A DNA stretch of 64,000 nucleotides, from NCBI GenBank assembly GCA_001298545.1, contig LJCX01000031.1:124001-188000 (forward strand), in the 5' to 3' direction. The notes below the pieces were generated by a model. The model saw only the letters and a program-made list of their open reading frames with translations. It did not search any database and was not told the DNA's origin. Shown piece by piece: positions 42,722 through 52,368 of this stretch (position 1 is the stretch's first letter; the number at the start of each line of letters is the position of its first letter). The stretch comes from Actinobacteria bacterium OV320 (lineage in GTDB: Bacteria > Actinomycetota > Actinomycetes > Streptomycetales > Streptomycetaceae). The position numbers were made by a program, and so were the translations under genes.

Positions 42722-44809
42722 TCAGGTGAGCTGGGGTGGCAGGGGGGTCGTGTGGGTCACGATCAGGCCCGATACCGCTCGGGTCAGCGCCACGTACAGC
42801 CGCCGCAGGCCGGTCCGCTCGTCCGGTTCGCCGTCGACCACCGCCTGGGGTTCGTCCAGGACGACGTAGTCGTACTCCAGGCCCTTGGCCAGGGAGGCCG
42901 GGACCAGGGTGAGGCCGGTCTCGGCCGTGGTCTCCTCGCCGGGGGCCAGGTGGCCGATGCCCGACGCGGTCAGCGCTTCGGCCAGGGCCGGGATCCGGGC
43001 GTCGGCCGCGATCAGGCCCGTCGAGCCCTCGTTGCGCAGCAGCTCCTCGCAGGCCGCGACGGTCTCGGCGGTGCCGGTGACCGGCCGGAGGTCGAAGAAG
43101 CCGGGGTTCTCGCGGACCGAGGCGACGGGGGTCAGGCCCGGCGCGATGTGCGGGAGCAGGCGGGACGCGTAGGTGATGACGTCCGTCGGCACGCGGAAAC
43201 CGGCCGTCAGTTCCTCGATCACCGCGTCCGTCTTGCCCAGGTGCCCGAGGGCCTCCTGCCAGCTCCGGGTCGCCCACGGGGTGGTGCCCTGCGCCAGGTC
43301 GCCCAGCACGGTCGCCGAACCCGTCGTGCAGCGGCGGCCGACCGCCCGGTACTGCATCGGGGACAGGTCCTGCGCCTCGTCCAGGACCACATGGCCGAGG
43401 GAGGGGGTGCGCTCGACGATGTCGGTCGCCTCGTCGATCAGCACCGCGTCCGCCGCCGACCAGCGGGCCGCCTTCACGGACCGGGCGGGCCTTCTGCCGG
43501 ATCCCGGCAGTGCCCACAGGATCGTCTTCTGCTCGTCCTCGCTCAGCACGCCCTTCGCGTGTTCGGCGAGGAAGTCCGCGTCGGTGAGCAGCCGCAGCAC
43601 CAGCTTCGCCGGATCGACGGCCGGCCAGACCTCCTTCACGGCCGCCTTCACCGCGCTGTTGCGGGCGACGGCGTCCTGCACCCGGTCGTCCGGGGCCTCC
43701 CCCGAGCGTTCCATCTGCACCAGGACGGCGTGCGCGATGCGCTGCGGCAGCGCCTCGCGGGCGGCGCCGTAGCGGATGTCCCGGTCCAGCAACTCCCGGA
43801 CCATCTCCTCGAGTTCGTACGCCGGAAGCCGCCAGCGCCGCGAGCCGCGCACGACGACGAGCGGTTCGCTCGGCATGCTGACGTGCGCGTACACGGCCCG
43901 CCGCAGCACCTGCGCCATCCTCGCGTCACCCTTGACGACCGCCGCGGCCGCGGCGTCCGTGCCGCGCACCTCCACATGGGCCACCAGGTCGTCGACCGTG
44001 CCCTGGCGCACCGCCAACTCGCCCAGCGCGGGCAGCACTTGCTCGATGTAGTGGAGGAAGGACCGGTTCGGTCCGATGACCAGCGTGCCGGTGCGGGCGA
44101 GCCGCTCGCGGTGGGCGTACAGCAGATACGCCACCCGGTGCAGACCGACGGCCGTCTTACCGGTCCCCGGGCCTCCCTGGACACAGACCGTGCCGCCCAG
44201 CCCGCTGCGCACGATCTCGTCCTGCTCGGGCTGGATGGTGGCGACGATGTCCCGCATCGGTCCGACCCGGGGCCGCTCGATCTCCCGCTGGAGCAGCTTG
44301 CTGGTTTGTGCCGCCTCCGCCGGGTCGGACAGGTGCTCGTCCTCGTAGGCGGTGAGGGCGCCGCCGGTGTAACCGAAGCGGCGGCGCAGCCCGACGTCCA
44401 TCGGATTCTTCTTCGAGGCCCGGTAGAACGGCTGCGAGACCGGCGCACGCCAGTCGATGACCATCGGGTCGCCGTCGCCGTCGTGCACATGCCGACGTCC
44501 GATGTAGAACTGCTCCCCCTCCGCGCCCTCCGCCTGCTCGGCGCCGGGAGCGTGCAGGTAGTCGAGCCGGCCGAAGAACAGCGGGGTGTCGCTGAGGTCG
44601 GCGAGCGCCTTGATCCGCTCTTCGATCTGGCGCTCCAGGATCTGCGCGTTGACCCAGTTCGCGGTGACGTCGCTGATGTCGAGGGACTCGGCGTCCTCGC
44701 GCATGGCACGCAGGGCGCCCCGGGAGGAGGCGAGGTGGGCGCGTTCGCGGGCGAGCGGATCGTCGTCGACAGGCGTGGACGGCATGGACGGCGTGAGCGG
44801 CGTGGACAA
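42722..44809 (-). CDS. HelD-like superfamily 1 helicase
   Basis: The 695-residue protein has an N-terminal coiled coil (about 20-85), Walker A GGPGTGKT (about 210-217), VLDEAQDLSPMQ (Walker B) and C-terminal LAKGLEYDYVVLDEP and LYVALTRA motifs, as in UvrD-like helicases. The N-terminal arm with DWRAPVSQPFY is typical of HelD, which binds RNA polymerase and frees it from stalled complexes; relatives protect against rifamycins. I saw no rifamycin-associated element upstream. ATG 44809. Confidence 0.85.
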   Translation of the reverse strand: MSTPLTPSMPSTPVDDDPLARERAHLASSRGALRAMREDAESLDISDVTANWVNAQILERQIEERIKALADLSDTPLFFGRLDYLHAPGAEQAEGAEGEQFYIGRRHVHDGDGDPMVIDWRAPVSQPFYRASKKNPMDVGLRRRFGYTGGALTAYEDEHLSDPAEAAQTSKLLQREIERPRVGPMRDIVATIQPEQDEIVRSGLGGTVCVQGGPGTGKTAVGLHRVAYLLYAHRERLARTGTLVIGPNRSFLHYIEQVLPALGELAVRQGTVDDLVAHVEVRGTDAAAAAVVKGDARMAQVLRRAVYAHVSMPSEPLVVVRGSRRWRLPAYELEEMVRELLDRDIRYGAAREALPQRIAHAVLVQMERSGEAPDDRVQDAVARNSAVKAAVKEVWPAVDPAKLVLRLLTDADFLAEHAKGVLSEDEQKTILWALPGSGRRPARSVKAARWSAADAVLIDEATDIVERTPSLGHVVLDEAQDLSPMQYRAVGRRCTTGSATVLGDLAQGTTPWATRSWQEALGHLGKTDAVIEELTAGFRVPTDVITYASRLLPHIAPGLTPVASVRENPGFFDLRPVTGTAETVAACEELLRNEGSTGLIAADARIPALAEALTASGIGHLAPGEETTAETGLTLVPASLAKGLEYDYVVLDEPQAVVDGEPDERTGLRRLYVALTRAVSGLIVTHTTPLPPQLT

Positions 44810-45157
44810 GGGGGTGCCTCCGGACCGGCTGAGGTGGGCGCTGCGGTGGGTCCGTCCGGTTTCCGTCCGGACGGCGGCACTCCGGGAAGGGAGGCGGGCA
44901 AGAGCGGAGATTGTAGGTGAACGGCGGAGGAGCGTGCCAACGCATTTATCCGGCCGCCACCCCGATGAGAGCCGGCCGCCACCCCGATGAGAGCCGGCCG
45001 CACCCTCGGTGGGACCGGCCGCACCCCCGTGGGACCCCTACCCGGCGGCCCTCCGTCCCGTAGGGGAGACCCCCGCCCGCAGCGGTACCCGAGGAGTAGG
45101 CCGAACGGGGACCTGGGACCGATGCCCGCTTTATGCCTCGGAGCCCATCATGGAGAC
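44810..45157. other. intergenic region between the HelD-like gene and a small gene
   Basis: No gene was seen in these 348 bases. A perfect 22-base tandem duplication lies at 44950-44993 with decayed copies to about 45035. Promoters of the two divergent genes must lie here. Confidence 0.5.
44950..44993. repeat. perfect tandem 22-base repeat
   Basis: Two adjacent identical copies of a 22-base unit beginning CCGGCCGCCACCCCGATGAG, followed by two partial copies starting CCGGCCGCACCC. Confidence 0.85.
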
Positions 45158-45340
45158 ATGAGTGCAGCGACCCTGACCCCGGCCCCCGGTCGCCCGTCCG
45201 GCGCGACCTCCCTGTCCGACATACACCGTCACCGCCTCGGAGACGCCCTGCGCGCCGTGAAGGTCTTCGTGGGCGCCGCCTTCGACGTGATCATCCTGGG
45301 CGAGTACGGCGAGGAAGCAGGCGTCCGCCGCCGCAGGTGA
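45158..45340 (+). CDS. small conserved protein
   Basis: The 60-residue product (DIHRHRLGDALRAVKVFVGAAFDVIILGEY in the middle, RRRR at the end) has one amphipathic or hydrophobic helix. I do not know its function. ATG 45158 has GGAG 4 bases upstream. It ends one base before the convergent XPB helicase stop, so the two genes are tightly packed. Confidence 0.6.
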   Translation: MSAATLTPAPGRPSGATSLSDIHRHRLGDALRAVKVFVGAAFDVIILGEYGEEAGVRRRR

Positions 45341-45341
45341 C

Positions 45342-46997
45342 TCAGGCCTCACCCGCGAGCAGCTCGTCCGCGTCCATGATCCGGTACGCGTAGCCCTGTT
45401 CCGCCAGGAAGCGCTGGCGGTGCGCGGCGAAGTCCTGGTCGAGGGTGTCCCGTGCCACGACCGAGTAGAAGTGGGCCTGGTGGCCGTCCGCCTTGGGGCG
45501 CAGGACGCGGCCCAGACGCTGGGCCTCCTCCTGGCGGGAGCCGAAGGTGCCCGAGACCTGGATGGCGACCGTCGCCTCCGGCAGGTCGATCGAGAAGTTC
45601 GCGACCTTGGACACCACCAGCACGCTGATCTCGCCCTCCCGGAAGGCGTCGAAGAGCTTCTCGCGCTGCGCGTTGGAGGTCTCGCCCTTGATCACGGGGG
45701 CGTTCAGGTGCTCGCCCAGCTCGTCCAGCTGGTCGATGTACTGGCCGATGACCAGGATCTGCTGTCCCGCGAAGCGGCGGACGAGCGCCTCCGTCACCTT
45801 CCGCTTCGTCGCCGTCGTCGCGCAGAAGCGGTACTTCTCCTCCGCCTCGGCGGTCGCGTACGCCAGCCGCTCGGAGTCCGTCAGGTTGACCCGGACCTCG
45901 ACGCAGTCGGCGGGCGCGATATAGCCCTGCGCCTCGATCTCCTTCCACGGCGCGTCGAACCGCTTCGGCCCGATCAGGGAGAACACGTCCGACTCACGGC
46001 CGTCCTCGCGGACGAGGGTCGCGGTCAGCCCGAGGCGGCGGCGCGCCTGGAGGTCCGCCGTGAACTTGAAGACCGGCGCCGGCAGCAGATGCACCTCGTC
46101 GTAGAGGATGAGCCCCCAGTCCCGGGAGTCGAACAGCTCCAGGTGCGGGTAGACGCCCTTCCGCCGGGTCGTCAGCACCTGGTACGTGGCGATGGTGACG
46201 GGCCGGATCTCCTTGCGCGTCCCGCTGTACTCGCCGATCTCCTCCTCGGTCAGCGAGGTCCGCTTCACCAGCTCGTGCTTCCACTGCCGCGCGGAGACGG
46301 TGTTCGTGACGAGGATCAGCGTGGTCGACTTCGCCTGGGCCATCGCCCCGGCGCCGACGAGGGTCTTGCCCGCACCGCACGGCAGCACCACGACCCCGCT
46401 GCCGCCGTGCCAGAAGTTCTCCACCGCCTGCTTCTGGTAGGGCCGCAGCGCCCAGCCGTCCTCGGCCAGCTCGATCGGGTGCGCCTCGCCGTCGACATAC
46501 CCGGCGAGGTCCTCGGCGGGCCAGCCCAGCTTCAGCAGCGTCTGCTTGATCTGCCCGCGCTCGGAGGGGTGCACGGCGACGCTGTCCGGGTCGATCCGCA
46601 CGCCGACCAGCGGAGCGACCCGCTTGGAGCGCAGGATCTCCTCCAGCACCGGCCGGTCGGTGGTGGTGAGCACGAGCCCGTGCGCCGGGTGCTTGCTCAG
46701 GGTCAGACGGCCGTAGCGGTCCATCGTCTCGGCGATGTCGACGAGCAGCGCGTGCGGCACCGGGTAGCGGCTGTACTGCACGAGCGCGTCCACGACCTGC
46801 TCGGCGTCGTGGCCCGCGGCCCGCGCGTTCCACAGGCCCAGCGGGGTCAGCCGGTAGGTGTGGATGTGCTCCGGCGCCCGCTCCAGCTCCGCGAACGGCG
46901 CGATGGCACGACGGCAGTCGTCCGCCTGCTCATGGTCGACCTCCAGGAGCAGAGTCTTGTCCGACTGGACGATCAGCGGTCCGTTCACGTACGCCAT
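45342..46997 (-). CDS. XPB-type DNA helicase
   Basis: The 551-residue superfamily 2 helicase has an N-terminal domain (about 1-185), Walker A LPCGAGKT (about 205-212), YDEVHLL (about 298), GLTATLVRED (motif III), and C-terminal VSKVANFSIDLPEA and QRLGRVLRPK (motif VI). It resembles archaeal and eukaryotic XPB/Ssl2, which open DNA in repair and transcription. ATG 46997 is used. A large protein with similar N-terminal affinity follows in the window at 47802. Confidence 0.92.
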   Translation of the reverse strand: MAYVNGPLIVQSDKTLLLEVDHEQADDCRRAIAPFAELERAPEHIHTYRLTPLGLWNARAAGHDAEQVVDALVQYSRYPVPHALLVDIAETMDRYGRLTLSKHPAHGLVLTTTDRPVLEEILRSKRVAPLVGVRIDPDSVAVHPSERGQIKQTLLKLGWPAEDLAGYVDGEAHPIELAEDGWALRPYQKQAVENFWHGGSGVVVLPCGAGKTLVGAGAMAQAKSTTLILVTNTVSARQWKHELVKRTSLTEEEIGEYSGTRKEIRPVTIATYQVLTTRRKGVYPHLELFDSRDWGLILYDEVHLLPAPVFKFTADLQARRRLGLTATLVREDGRESDVFSLIGPKRFDAPWKEIEAQGYIAPADCVEVRVNLTDSERLAYATAEAEEKYRFCATTATKRKVTEALVRRFAGQQILVIGQYIDQLDELGEHLNAPVIKGETSNAQREKLFDAFREGEISVLVVSKVANFSIDLPEATVAIQVSGTFGSRQEEAQRLGRVLRPKADGHQAHFYSVVARDTLDQDFAAHRQRFLAEQGYAYRIMDADELLAGEA

Positions 46998-47150
46998 CCC
47001 TTCCGCACGGGCCAAACCTCCAGTGTGCCGTACGGCGCGCCGTAGTGGTGGCCCGCTTCTTCCCGGCCGCCCCTGCGCAACCCTGACCTGCGTTCGTGGG
47101 TCTGACCGGGGGAGCAGCGCGATGGGCGCGACGCGGTGGGGAGTCACGGT

Positions 47151-47705
47151 ATGTCGGTCCTGTCGTTCCGCAGAGGTGCGGTCGGCGTGGGAGCCGCGGC
47201 GGTGCTGGCGGCCACGGGCACCTGGGTGATGTGGCCCGCGGGCATCGACGGGGGGCTGTGGAGCGAGGTACGGCCGGTGATCGAGGCCAGGATCGCGGCG
47301 GAGTCGCGGGGGAGCGGCTACGGCGAGACCGTGCCCGCGCTCGAGGCGCGCTGGTTCTGCCAGGCGAAGGCGCTCGAACTGGAGGAGCACGCGGGCGTGG
47401 TGCGGGCCGGCGTCAACACGCTGTGCGTCGAGTACGGGGTGCAGGACGACAGCCTCGTCGAGTGCGGGGCCGGACAGTATCCGCAGGTGGTGCGGCTGGA
47501 GCGGGACGAGGCGGCCGCCGGGGGCTACCGGGTCGTCGCCCGGGAGGAGCCGCCGGACGGCGAAGGGTACGGGCGCTGGACGGAGTCCCACTTCGGCGTC
47601 TTCACCCGGTCCTCCCTCCAGGACCCGATGTCGCCCCACGCCCTGGAGGCCACGGCCCGCGCCCACTTCGGCCTGCCCGCGGACGCCTCGATCGGCGAGT
47701 GCTGA
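47151..47705 (+). CDS. hypothetical membrane-anchored or exported protein
   Basis: The 184-residue product has an N-terminal hydrophobic segment (GAVGVGAAAVLAATGTWVMW, about 9-28) and then an acidic soluble domain with four cysteines that could form disulfides (FCQAK, LCVEYG, ECGAG, GEC). I do not recognise it. GGGAG lies 8 bases before ATG 47151. It stands between two helicase-related genes on the opposite strand. Confidence 0.65.
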   Translation: MSVLSFRRGAVGVGAAAVLAATGTWVMWPAGIDGGLWSEVRPVIEARIAAESRGSGYGETVPALEARWFCQAKALELEEHAGVVRAGVNTLCVEYGVQDDSLVECGAGQYPQVVRLERDEAAAGGYRVVAREEPPDGEGYGRWTESHFGVFTRSSLQDPMSPHALEATARAHFGLPADASIGEC

Positions 47706-47801
47706 CCGGCCGGGCCCCGGCCCGTCGGCCATCGGTCGGCGGCTTCCGCCCCGACGGCCGTGTGCCCGGTGGTTTCCGGCCGGGCGGCGGGCCCGCCGGG
47801 G

Positions 47802-50519
47802 TCAGTCGTCCGCCAGTTCCGCGACGCCCGTGATGCGGTGCAGTGGGTAGGTGCGGACCTCGTCCGCCGTGTGGTCGTACGCCGTCACGAAGCCGCCCTC
47901 CACCCGGACCGGGGCGATGACGCGCTGGCTGGCGGTGCCCTCGGCGTTGACGTAGCCGATCCACAGGGCCTCGCCGGTGAGGACGGCGGCCTGCATGGTG
48001 GCGAGGGTCTCGGCGGAGCTGGTCCGGGGGAGTTCGCCGGGGGCGAGCGGGGCGGCGTCCTCCGTCGGTTTACGGGGGGTCGTGGCGGCCAGGTCGCCGG
48101 CCCTGATCGCGCGGATCGCCGCCGTGAGCAGCGTGGTGTCCGGCACCGGCGGGCCGTCCGGCACCGGCTCGGGGGCCGTGCGGGGCGGGGTGCGGTGGGC
48201 ATGGGCGCGGGTGATCAGGACGTCCCCCTCGGCCGACTCGGCGGCGGGCGCGAAGCCCATCGCGCGCAGGCCCTCGAGGAGGGCCGCCGGGTCGGCCAGG
48301 GTCGCGAGCACCGTCGGGGCCAGGCGGCGCAGGCGCAGGGCGGCGGCGCGCTTGTCGGCGAGGATCTCGTTCAGCAGGGCGTCGTCGTCGCAGCGGACGT
48401 AGGCCGAGGCCGCGCCCACCCGCAGATGGCCGTGCCGGCGGGCCACGTCGTCGATCAGGTACGCCAGCGGCTGCGGAACCGGCGTGCGGGAGTGCTCGGT
48501 GAGGAAGGCGTGCAGGTCGGAGGCGCTGCGGCCGGCGTCCAGGGCGCGGCGCACCGAGCCGGGGGTGAAGCGGTAGACGGTCGCGCCGCCCTTGGACTCG
48601 ACGTCCGCGAGAACACTCAGCACGTCGGCCAGCGGCCGCCGCAGCGGGCCGGGGGCGACCGCGGTCAGGTCGGCCTGGAGCAGGACGTGGTCCAGGGGCT
48701 CGGGGAGCAGCGGGGCGAGCAGACGGGCGGCGGCCGCGGTGGCCACGGCCTGCTCGGGAGGCGAGAGAGGCGAGAGAGGCGAGAGAGGCGAGAGAGGCGT
48801 GGCCGGGGATCCGGCGGCGGCCGCGCGGTGCGGGGCGGGCAGCTTGTCGCCGGGGCCGGCCGGACCGGCCGGACCGCTCCGTCCGGTCGGGTCGTCCTGC
48901 GCGGTGGGAGTGGGAGTGGGGGAGGCGGTGGCGGGGGGTCTGGGCGCGGACCTCGCACCCAGCAGGGCCCGTCCGTGCGCCGACAGCGCGCCCCGGCCGG
49001 TCACGCCCAGGAGTTCGGCCTCCGTCAGGGTCCAGCGGGCCAGCCGGGCCCGCAGATCGTCGTCGCCCTGAGGCCCCTGCGCAGCTTGCTGACCTTGCTG
49101 TCCCTGCTGTCCCTGCTGTCCTTGTTGTCCCTGCGCACCCTGTGGGCTCTGCTGGCCCTGCGGTCCGCGCAGCGGGCGCTCCCAGCGCAGCCGGGCCAGC
49201 ACCGCCTCCCGGTCCGGGACGGCGCCCTCGGGCAGCCCGGCCAGCAGGGTCAGCACCCGATGACGCACCTCGGGCGCGGCGGACCGGTCCAGGCCCGGCC
49301 CCAGCGCCGACAGGGCCCGCTCCTTGAGATCCCGGCCGCCGACCACCCCGGACGTCCGGGTCGCCGCCAGCCACGCCTGCGCGAGCTGTGCCCACCGGTC
49401 GGCGGGCGGCCGCTCCAGCCACTCGTCGTACTCCGGGGTGGCCGCGTACCGCTCGTCGGCCTCCCCGTCGGAGGCGAGCAGTCCGGCCGCGTACGCCAGC
49501 TCGACCCAGAACGCGGCCATCGGCTCGGACACGTCGAGGGCGACGGCCGTCCGCTTGAGGTCGCGCACGCTCAGCCCGCCGGCCCGCAGGACCGAGGGGC
49601 CGCCCTCGTGCCAGTCCTTCAGCAACTCCTCCACGGTCGCCAGCGTCGTGTACGCCTGCCCGGCCGCCGTCGCGTCCACCACCTGGGGACGATGCGTGGC
49701 GACCGGCTCGACGCTGGGCGGCACGGGTTCGGCCGTGCGGTGGGCCCGGCCCTCGCGCAGATGCAGGGCGACCTCGCGCGGCAGGACGACGGTCCCGGGC
49801 GCCGTCGGCAGCAGCAGCCCGCGATCGAGCAGCCAGCGCAGCCGCGCCGCCGGATCGGCCGTGACCTGCCCGTACGGCGGCCCCCACATCAGCCGCTTCA
49901 GGACGTCGACGGAGTCGGCGGGCGCCTTCGCGAGCAGGGCGGCCATCTTCTTGCGGTGCGTGAACAGGGCGGTGAGCGCGCCGACGGCGGACACCGAGTC
50001 GTGCGTGGACGGCAGCCCGGCCGTCGCCACCAGCTCCTGGATCCGGCCCGGTGACATGCCCGCCGTCGCCTCCCGCACGCTCGGCCCGAGCCCCGTCGGG
50101 GAGGGGTGCTGCGCGGACGGCGCGAGCAGTTCACGGGCGGTGCGGACGAGACGGAGGCTGCCTTCGTCGCCCCAGATCAGGGCCTGTTCCCGCAGGGCCG
50201 TCAGGGCGCCGGGCAGGGCGTCTGCGACCGCTTGGTCGCGGGCGTCGCCGGCCATCAGCCCGAGCAGTTCGGCGTACGTCGCCGGGTCGCCGGCCACGGC
50301 CAGCGCCTCCGCGGTCTGGAGGGCGAACCGGTCGAGCCGCTCCAGCGCGCGGACGACGGAGGCGCGGGTGCCGGCGCGGGTGGCGAGCTGGGTGAGGTCG
50401 GTGGGGACCGGGGTGATGAGGTCGGGGCGGGCGCGCAGGAGTGCGGCAAGGGAAGTGTCGTCCCGGGCGCGGAGCGCTGCCGCTAGGGAGCGGGGGGCCC
50501 GCTGGTCCTCGGTGCTCAT
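47802..50519 (-). CDS. helicase-associated WYL-type protein with low-complexity repeats
   Basis: The 905-residue protein looks like the family of helicase C-terminal-domain proteins (XPB/Ssl2-like N-terminal region, about 20-430) with a WYL-like C-terminal domain (LWIGYVNAEGTASQRVIAP ... RTYPLHRITGVAEL). It has no Walker motifs, so it is not a motor itself. Two tandem repeats lie mid-protein: a collagen-like run of GQQ units (about 455-485) and four LSP units encoded by GCGAGAGAG repeats. ATG 50519. The role is unknown; WYL domains bind nucleic acids or ligands in defence and repair regulators. Confidence 0.7.
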   Translation of the reverse strand: MSTEDQRAPRSLAAALRARDDTSLAALLRARPDLITPVPTDLTQLATRAGTRASVVRALERLDRFALQTAEALAVAGDPATYAELLGLMAGDARDQAVADALPGALTALREQALIWGDEGSLRLVRTARELLAPSAQHPSPTGLGPSVREATAGMSPGRIQELVATAGLPSTHDSVSAVGALTALFTHRKKMAALLAKAPADSVDVLKRLMWGPPYGQVTADPAARLRWLLDRGLLLPTAPGTVVLPREVALHLREGRAHRTAEPVPPSVEPVATHRPQVVDATAAGQAYTTLATVEELLKDWHEGGPSVLRAGGLSVRDLKRTAVALDVSEPMAAFWVELAYAAGLLASDGEADERYAATPEYDEWLERPPADRWAQLAQAWLAATRTSGVVGGRDLKERALSALGPGLDRSAAPEVRHRVLTLLAGLPEGAVPDREAVLARLRWERPLRGPQGQQSPQGAQGQQGQQGQQGQQGQQAAQGPQGDDDLRARLARWTLTEAELLGVTGRGALSAHGRALLGARSAPRPPATASPTPTPTAQDDPTGRSGPAGPAGPGDKLPAPHRAAAAGSPATPLSPLSPLSPLSPPEQAVATAAAARLLAPLLPEPLDHVLLQADLTAVAPGPLRRPLADVLSVLADVESKGGATVYRFTPGSVRRALDAGRSASDLHAFLTEHSRTPVPQPLAYLIDDVARRHGHLRVGAASAYVRCDDDALLNEILADKRAAALRLRRLAPTVLATLADPAALLEGLRAMGFAPAAESAEGDVLITRAHAHRTPPRTAPEPVPDGPPVPDTTLLTAAIRAIRAGDLAATTPRKPTEDAAPLAPGELPRTSSAETLATMQAAVLTGEALWIGYVNAEGTASQRVIAPVRVEGGFVTAYDHTADEVRTYPLHRITGVAELADD
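48761..48796. repeat. four perfect 9-base repeats inside the WYL-type gene
   Basis: GCGAGAGAG occurs four times head to tail and encodes LSP units on the minus strand. Copy number could vary by slippage without a frameshift. Confidence 0.85.
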
Positions 50520-50540
50520 CTTGCCCACGGTAGCGGTTGG

Positions 50541-50619
50541 CGTCCCCCGGGGGCTGGGCCCCCGGACCCCCGCCTCGGCCCTGAAGGGGCCTTGTCCTCG
50601 ATCGCCGGACGGGCTGGAT
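50541..50619. repeat. Streptomyces interspersed repeat
   Basis: GCGTCCCCCGGGGGCTGGGCCCCCGG-type sequence followed by GATCGCCGGACGGGCT is, from memory, a widespread Streptomyces intergenic element. It separates the WYL-type gene from the next gene. Confidence 0.55.
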
Positions 50620-50701
50620 GGTCCGGACCGGTGCCCGACCGCTGACGAGGTGTCGGGCGGGAGGAAGCGGTCGGGGTGGGGAGAAGCGGTAGCTTCTTCC
50701 C

Positions 50702-51697
50702 GTGGGGATCGAGAGCGACCAAGTCGTCTACGAGTATCTGAGCCGGGTCGGGGATGTCGCGCAGCAGCGGCAGTTGTCGTCGGCCACCCGGATGCGGCTC
50801 GTCTCCGAGCTGCGCAACGAGATCGACCGGCGCCGTGCGAAGGCGGTCGTCGATTCGCCCGCCGCCGTCCGCCGCATCATCGACCGCCTCGGCAGCCCGG
50901 ACGACATCGTCGCGGCCGCGGCCGGCCGGGCCGGGGACGCGCCGCAGACGCAGGCGCCGGCGCCCTCCGTGCCCGCGCAGCGTGACCGCGAGGAGGAGCC
51001 GGAGCGGCCGAAGGGGATCCGGCGGGTCGTGCCGCGGCCCCGGCCCGGCACGCCGCCTCCCGCAGCCCCCTCCGACGTGGCGTCCCCGCCGCACCGCGCC
51101 CCCGCGCACGAGCTGGGCGACAGCCGCGAGGCGCCCGACTGGTGGCTGAGCGAGCCGACTCCGCTGGGCATCGGCGAGGACGTGCCGGGGTTCGTCGGCG
51201 GAGTGGAGATCCCGGACCTGCTCAAGCCCCCGCGGCCCAGGAAACTGGAGGAGGAGCAGGAGGAACAGGAGGAAGAAGAGGCCGAGGGGGAGGCGGACGG
51301 GGGCGGTGGTCGTCGGCGTCGACTGCGCCTCCTTCGGCGGTCGCCCTCCGGTGAGCGGGCCCGCTGGAGCAACCCCCTGCTGCTGATCGCCGCCGGCTGT
51401 CTCGTCGTCGGCGCGGCGCTGGGGAACTGGTTCGGGCTGATCCTGGGGTGGCTCCTCGCCTACGCCTCGCGCCGGCTGACCGAACGGGAGACGAAGTTCG
51501 CCGTCATGTGGCTGCCGGGGCTCGCGCTCACGGCCGGGCTCGTCTGGCTGTGGGGGCGGTCCGAGGGACGCTGGGGCGACCCCATCGCGGACGGGCACAT
51601 GAACGACGCCGTCGCCCAGACCTGGCCGTGGGTGATCCGGGGCGCGGCCGTCGCGTCGGCGCTGTTCCTGGTCTGGCGGTCACAGAAGCCGAGGTAG
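50702..51697 (+). CDS. membrane protein with N-terminal HAAS-like domain
   Basis: The 331-residue protein has a helical N-terminal domain (EYLSRVGDVAQQRQLSSATRMRLVSELRNEID, about 10-75) similar in pattern to the HAAS signalling domain found next to PadR regulators, a Pro/Glu-rich linker with an EEEQEEQEEEE tract, and three or four membrane helices (about 225-325). GTG 50702. No PadR gene is adjacent; function unknown. Confidence 0.65.
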   Translation: MGIESDQVVYEYLSRVGDVAQQRQLSSATRMRLVSELRNEIDRRRAKAVVDSPAAVRRIIDRLGSPDDIVAAAAGRAGDAPQTQAPAPSVPAQRDREEEPERPKGIRRVVPRPRPGTPPPAAPSDVASPPHRAPAHELGDSREAPDWWLSEPTPLGIGEDVPGFVGGVEIPDLLKPPRPRKLEEEQEEQEEEEAEGEADGGGGRRRRLRLLRRSPSGERARWSNPLLLIAAGCLVVGAALGNWFGLILGWLLAYASRRLTERETKFAVMWLPGLALTAGLVWLWGRSEGRWGDPIADGHMNDAVAQTWPWVIRGAAVASALFLVWRSQKPR

Positions 51698-51720
51698 GAC
51701 GGGTGTACCGGCCAGGCAGA

Positions 51721-52368
51721 ATGAGCCGTATGACGTCACCCGTGATCACCGTCGGCTTCGACCTCGACATGACCCTCATCGACTCCCGGCCCGGTATCCG
51801 CGCCACCTATGTGGCGCTCGCCGAGCGGACGGGGACGTACATCGACGCCGATCTGGTGGTCACCCGGCTCGGGCCGCCGCCCGAGACCGAGCTGGCCCAC
51901 TGGTACCCGGCGGAGCGGGTCGCGGCCGTCGCCGACCTGTACCGCTCGCTGTACCCCGAGCACGGCGTCACCGGCGCGACCGCGCTGCCCGGCGCCCGTG
52001 AGTCGATCGCGGCGGTGCGGGCGGCCGGCGGGCGGGCGATCGTCGTCACGGCCAAGCACGAGCCCAACGCCAAGCTCCAGGTGGAGCATCTGCGCCTCGG
52101 TCCCGACGCGGTCATCGGCAACCTGTGGGCCGAACAGAAGGCGGAGGCGCTGCGCGAGCACGGCGCGAGCGTCTACGTCGGCGACCACGTGGGCGACGTC
52201 CGCGGCGCGCGGGCCGCCGGGGCGCTGTCGGTGACCGTGCCGACCGGGCCGATCGGTGCGGAGGAACTGCGCACGGCCGGTGCGGATGTGGTGCTCGCCG
52301 ACCTCACCGAATTCCCGGCCTGGCTGGCCGGTCACCTGGATGCCTACCGCGCGGCGCCCCGCGCCTGA
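51721..52368 (+). CDS. HAD-family hydrolase
   Basis: The 215-residue protein has the four HAD motifs: FDLDMTLIDS (nucleophile), VVTAKHEPN, a Lys in EQKAEAL, and YVGDHVGDV. It resembles phosphoglycolate phosphatase-like members. The substrate is unknown. ATG 51721 is used; ATG 51730 is an alternative. Confidence 0.88.
   Translation: MSRMTSPVITVGFDLDMTLIDSRPGIRATYVALAERTGTYIDADLVVTRLGPPPETELAHWYPAERVAAVADLYRSLYPEHGVTGATALPGARESIAAVRAAGGRAIVVTAKHEPNAKLQVEHLRLGPDAVIGNLWAEQKAEALREHGASVYVGDHVGDVRGARAAGALSVTVPTGPIGAEELRTAGADVVLADLTEFPAWLAGHLDAYRAAPRA

Noticed and set aside
44810..45157. Rifamycin-associated element before the HelD-like gene
   Set aside because: No such palindromic element was found in the region; only tandem repeats are present.
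48728..48800. Possible CRISPR or phage-type repeat array
   Set aside because: The repeats are nine bases, directly adjacent without spacers, and in frame within a coding gene.
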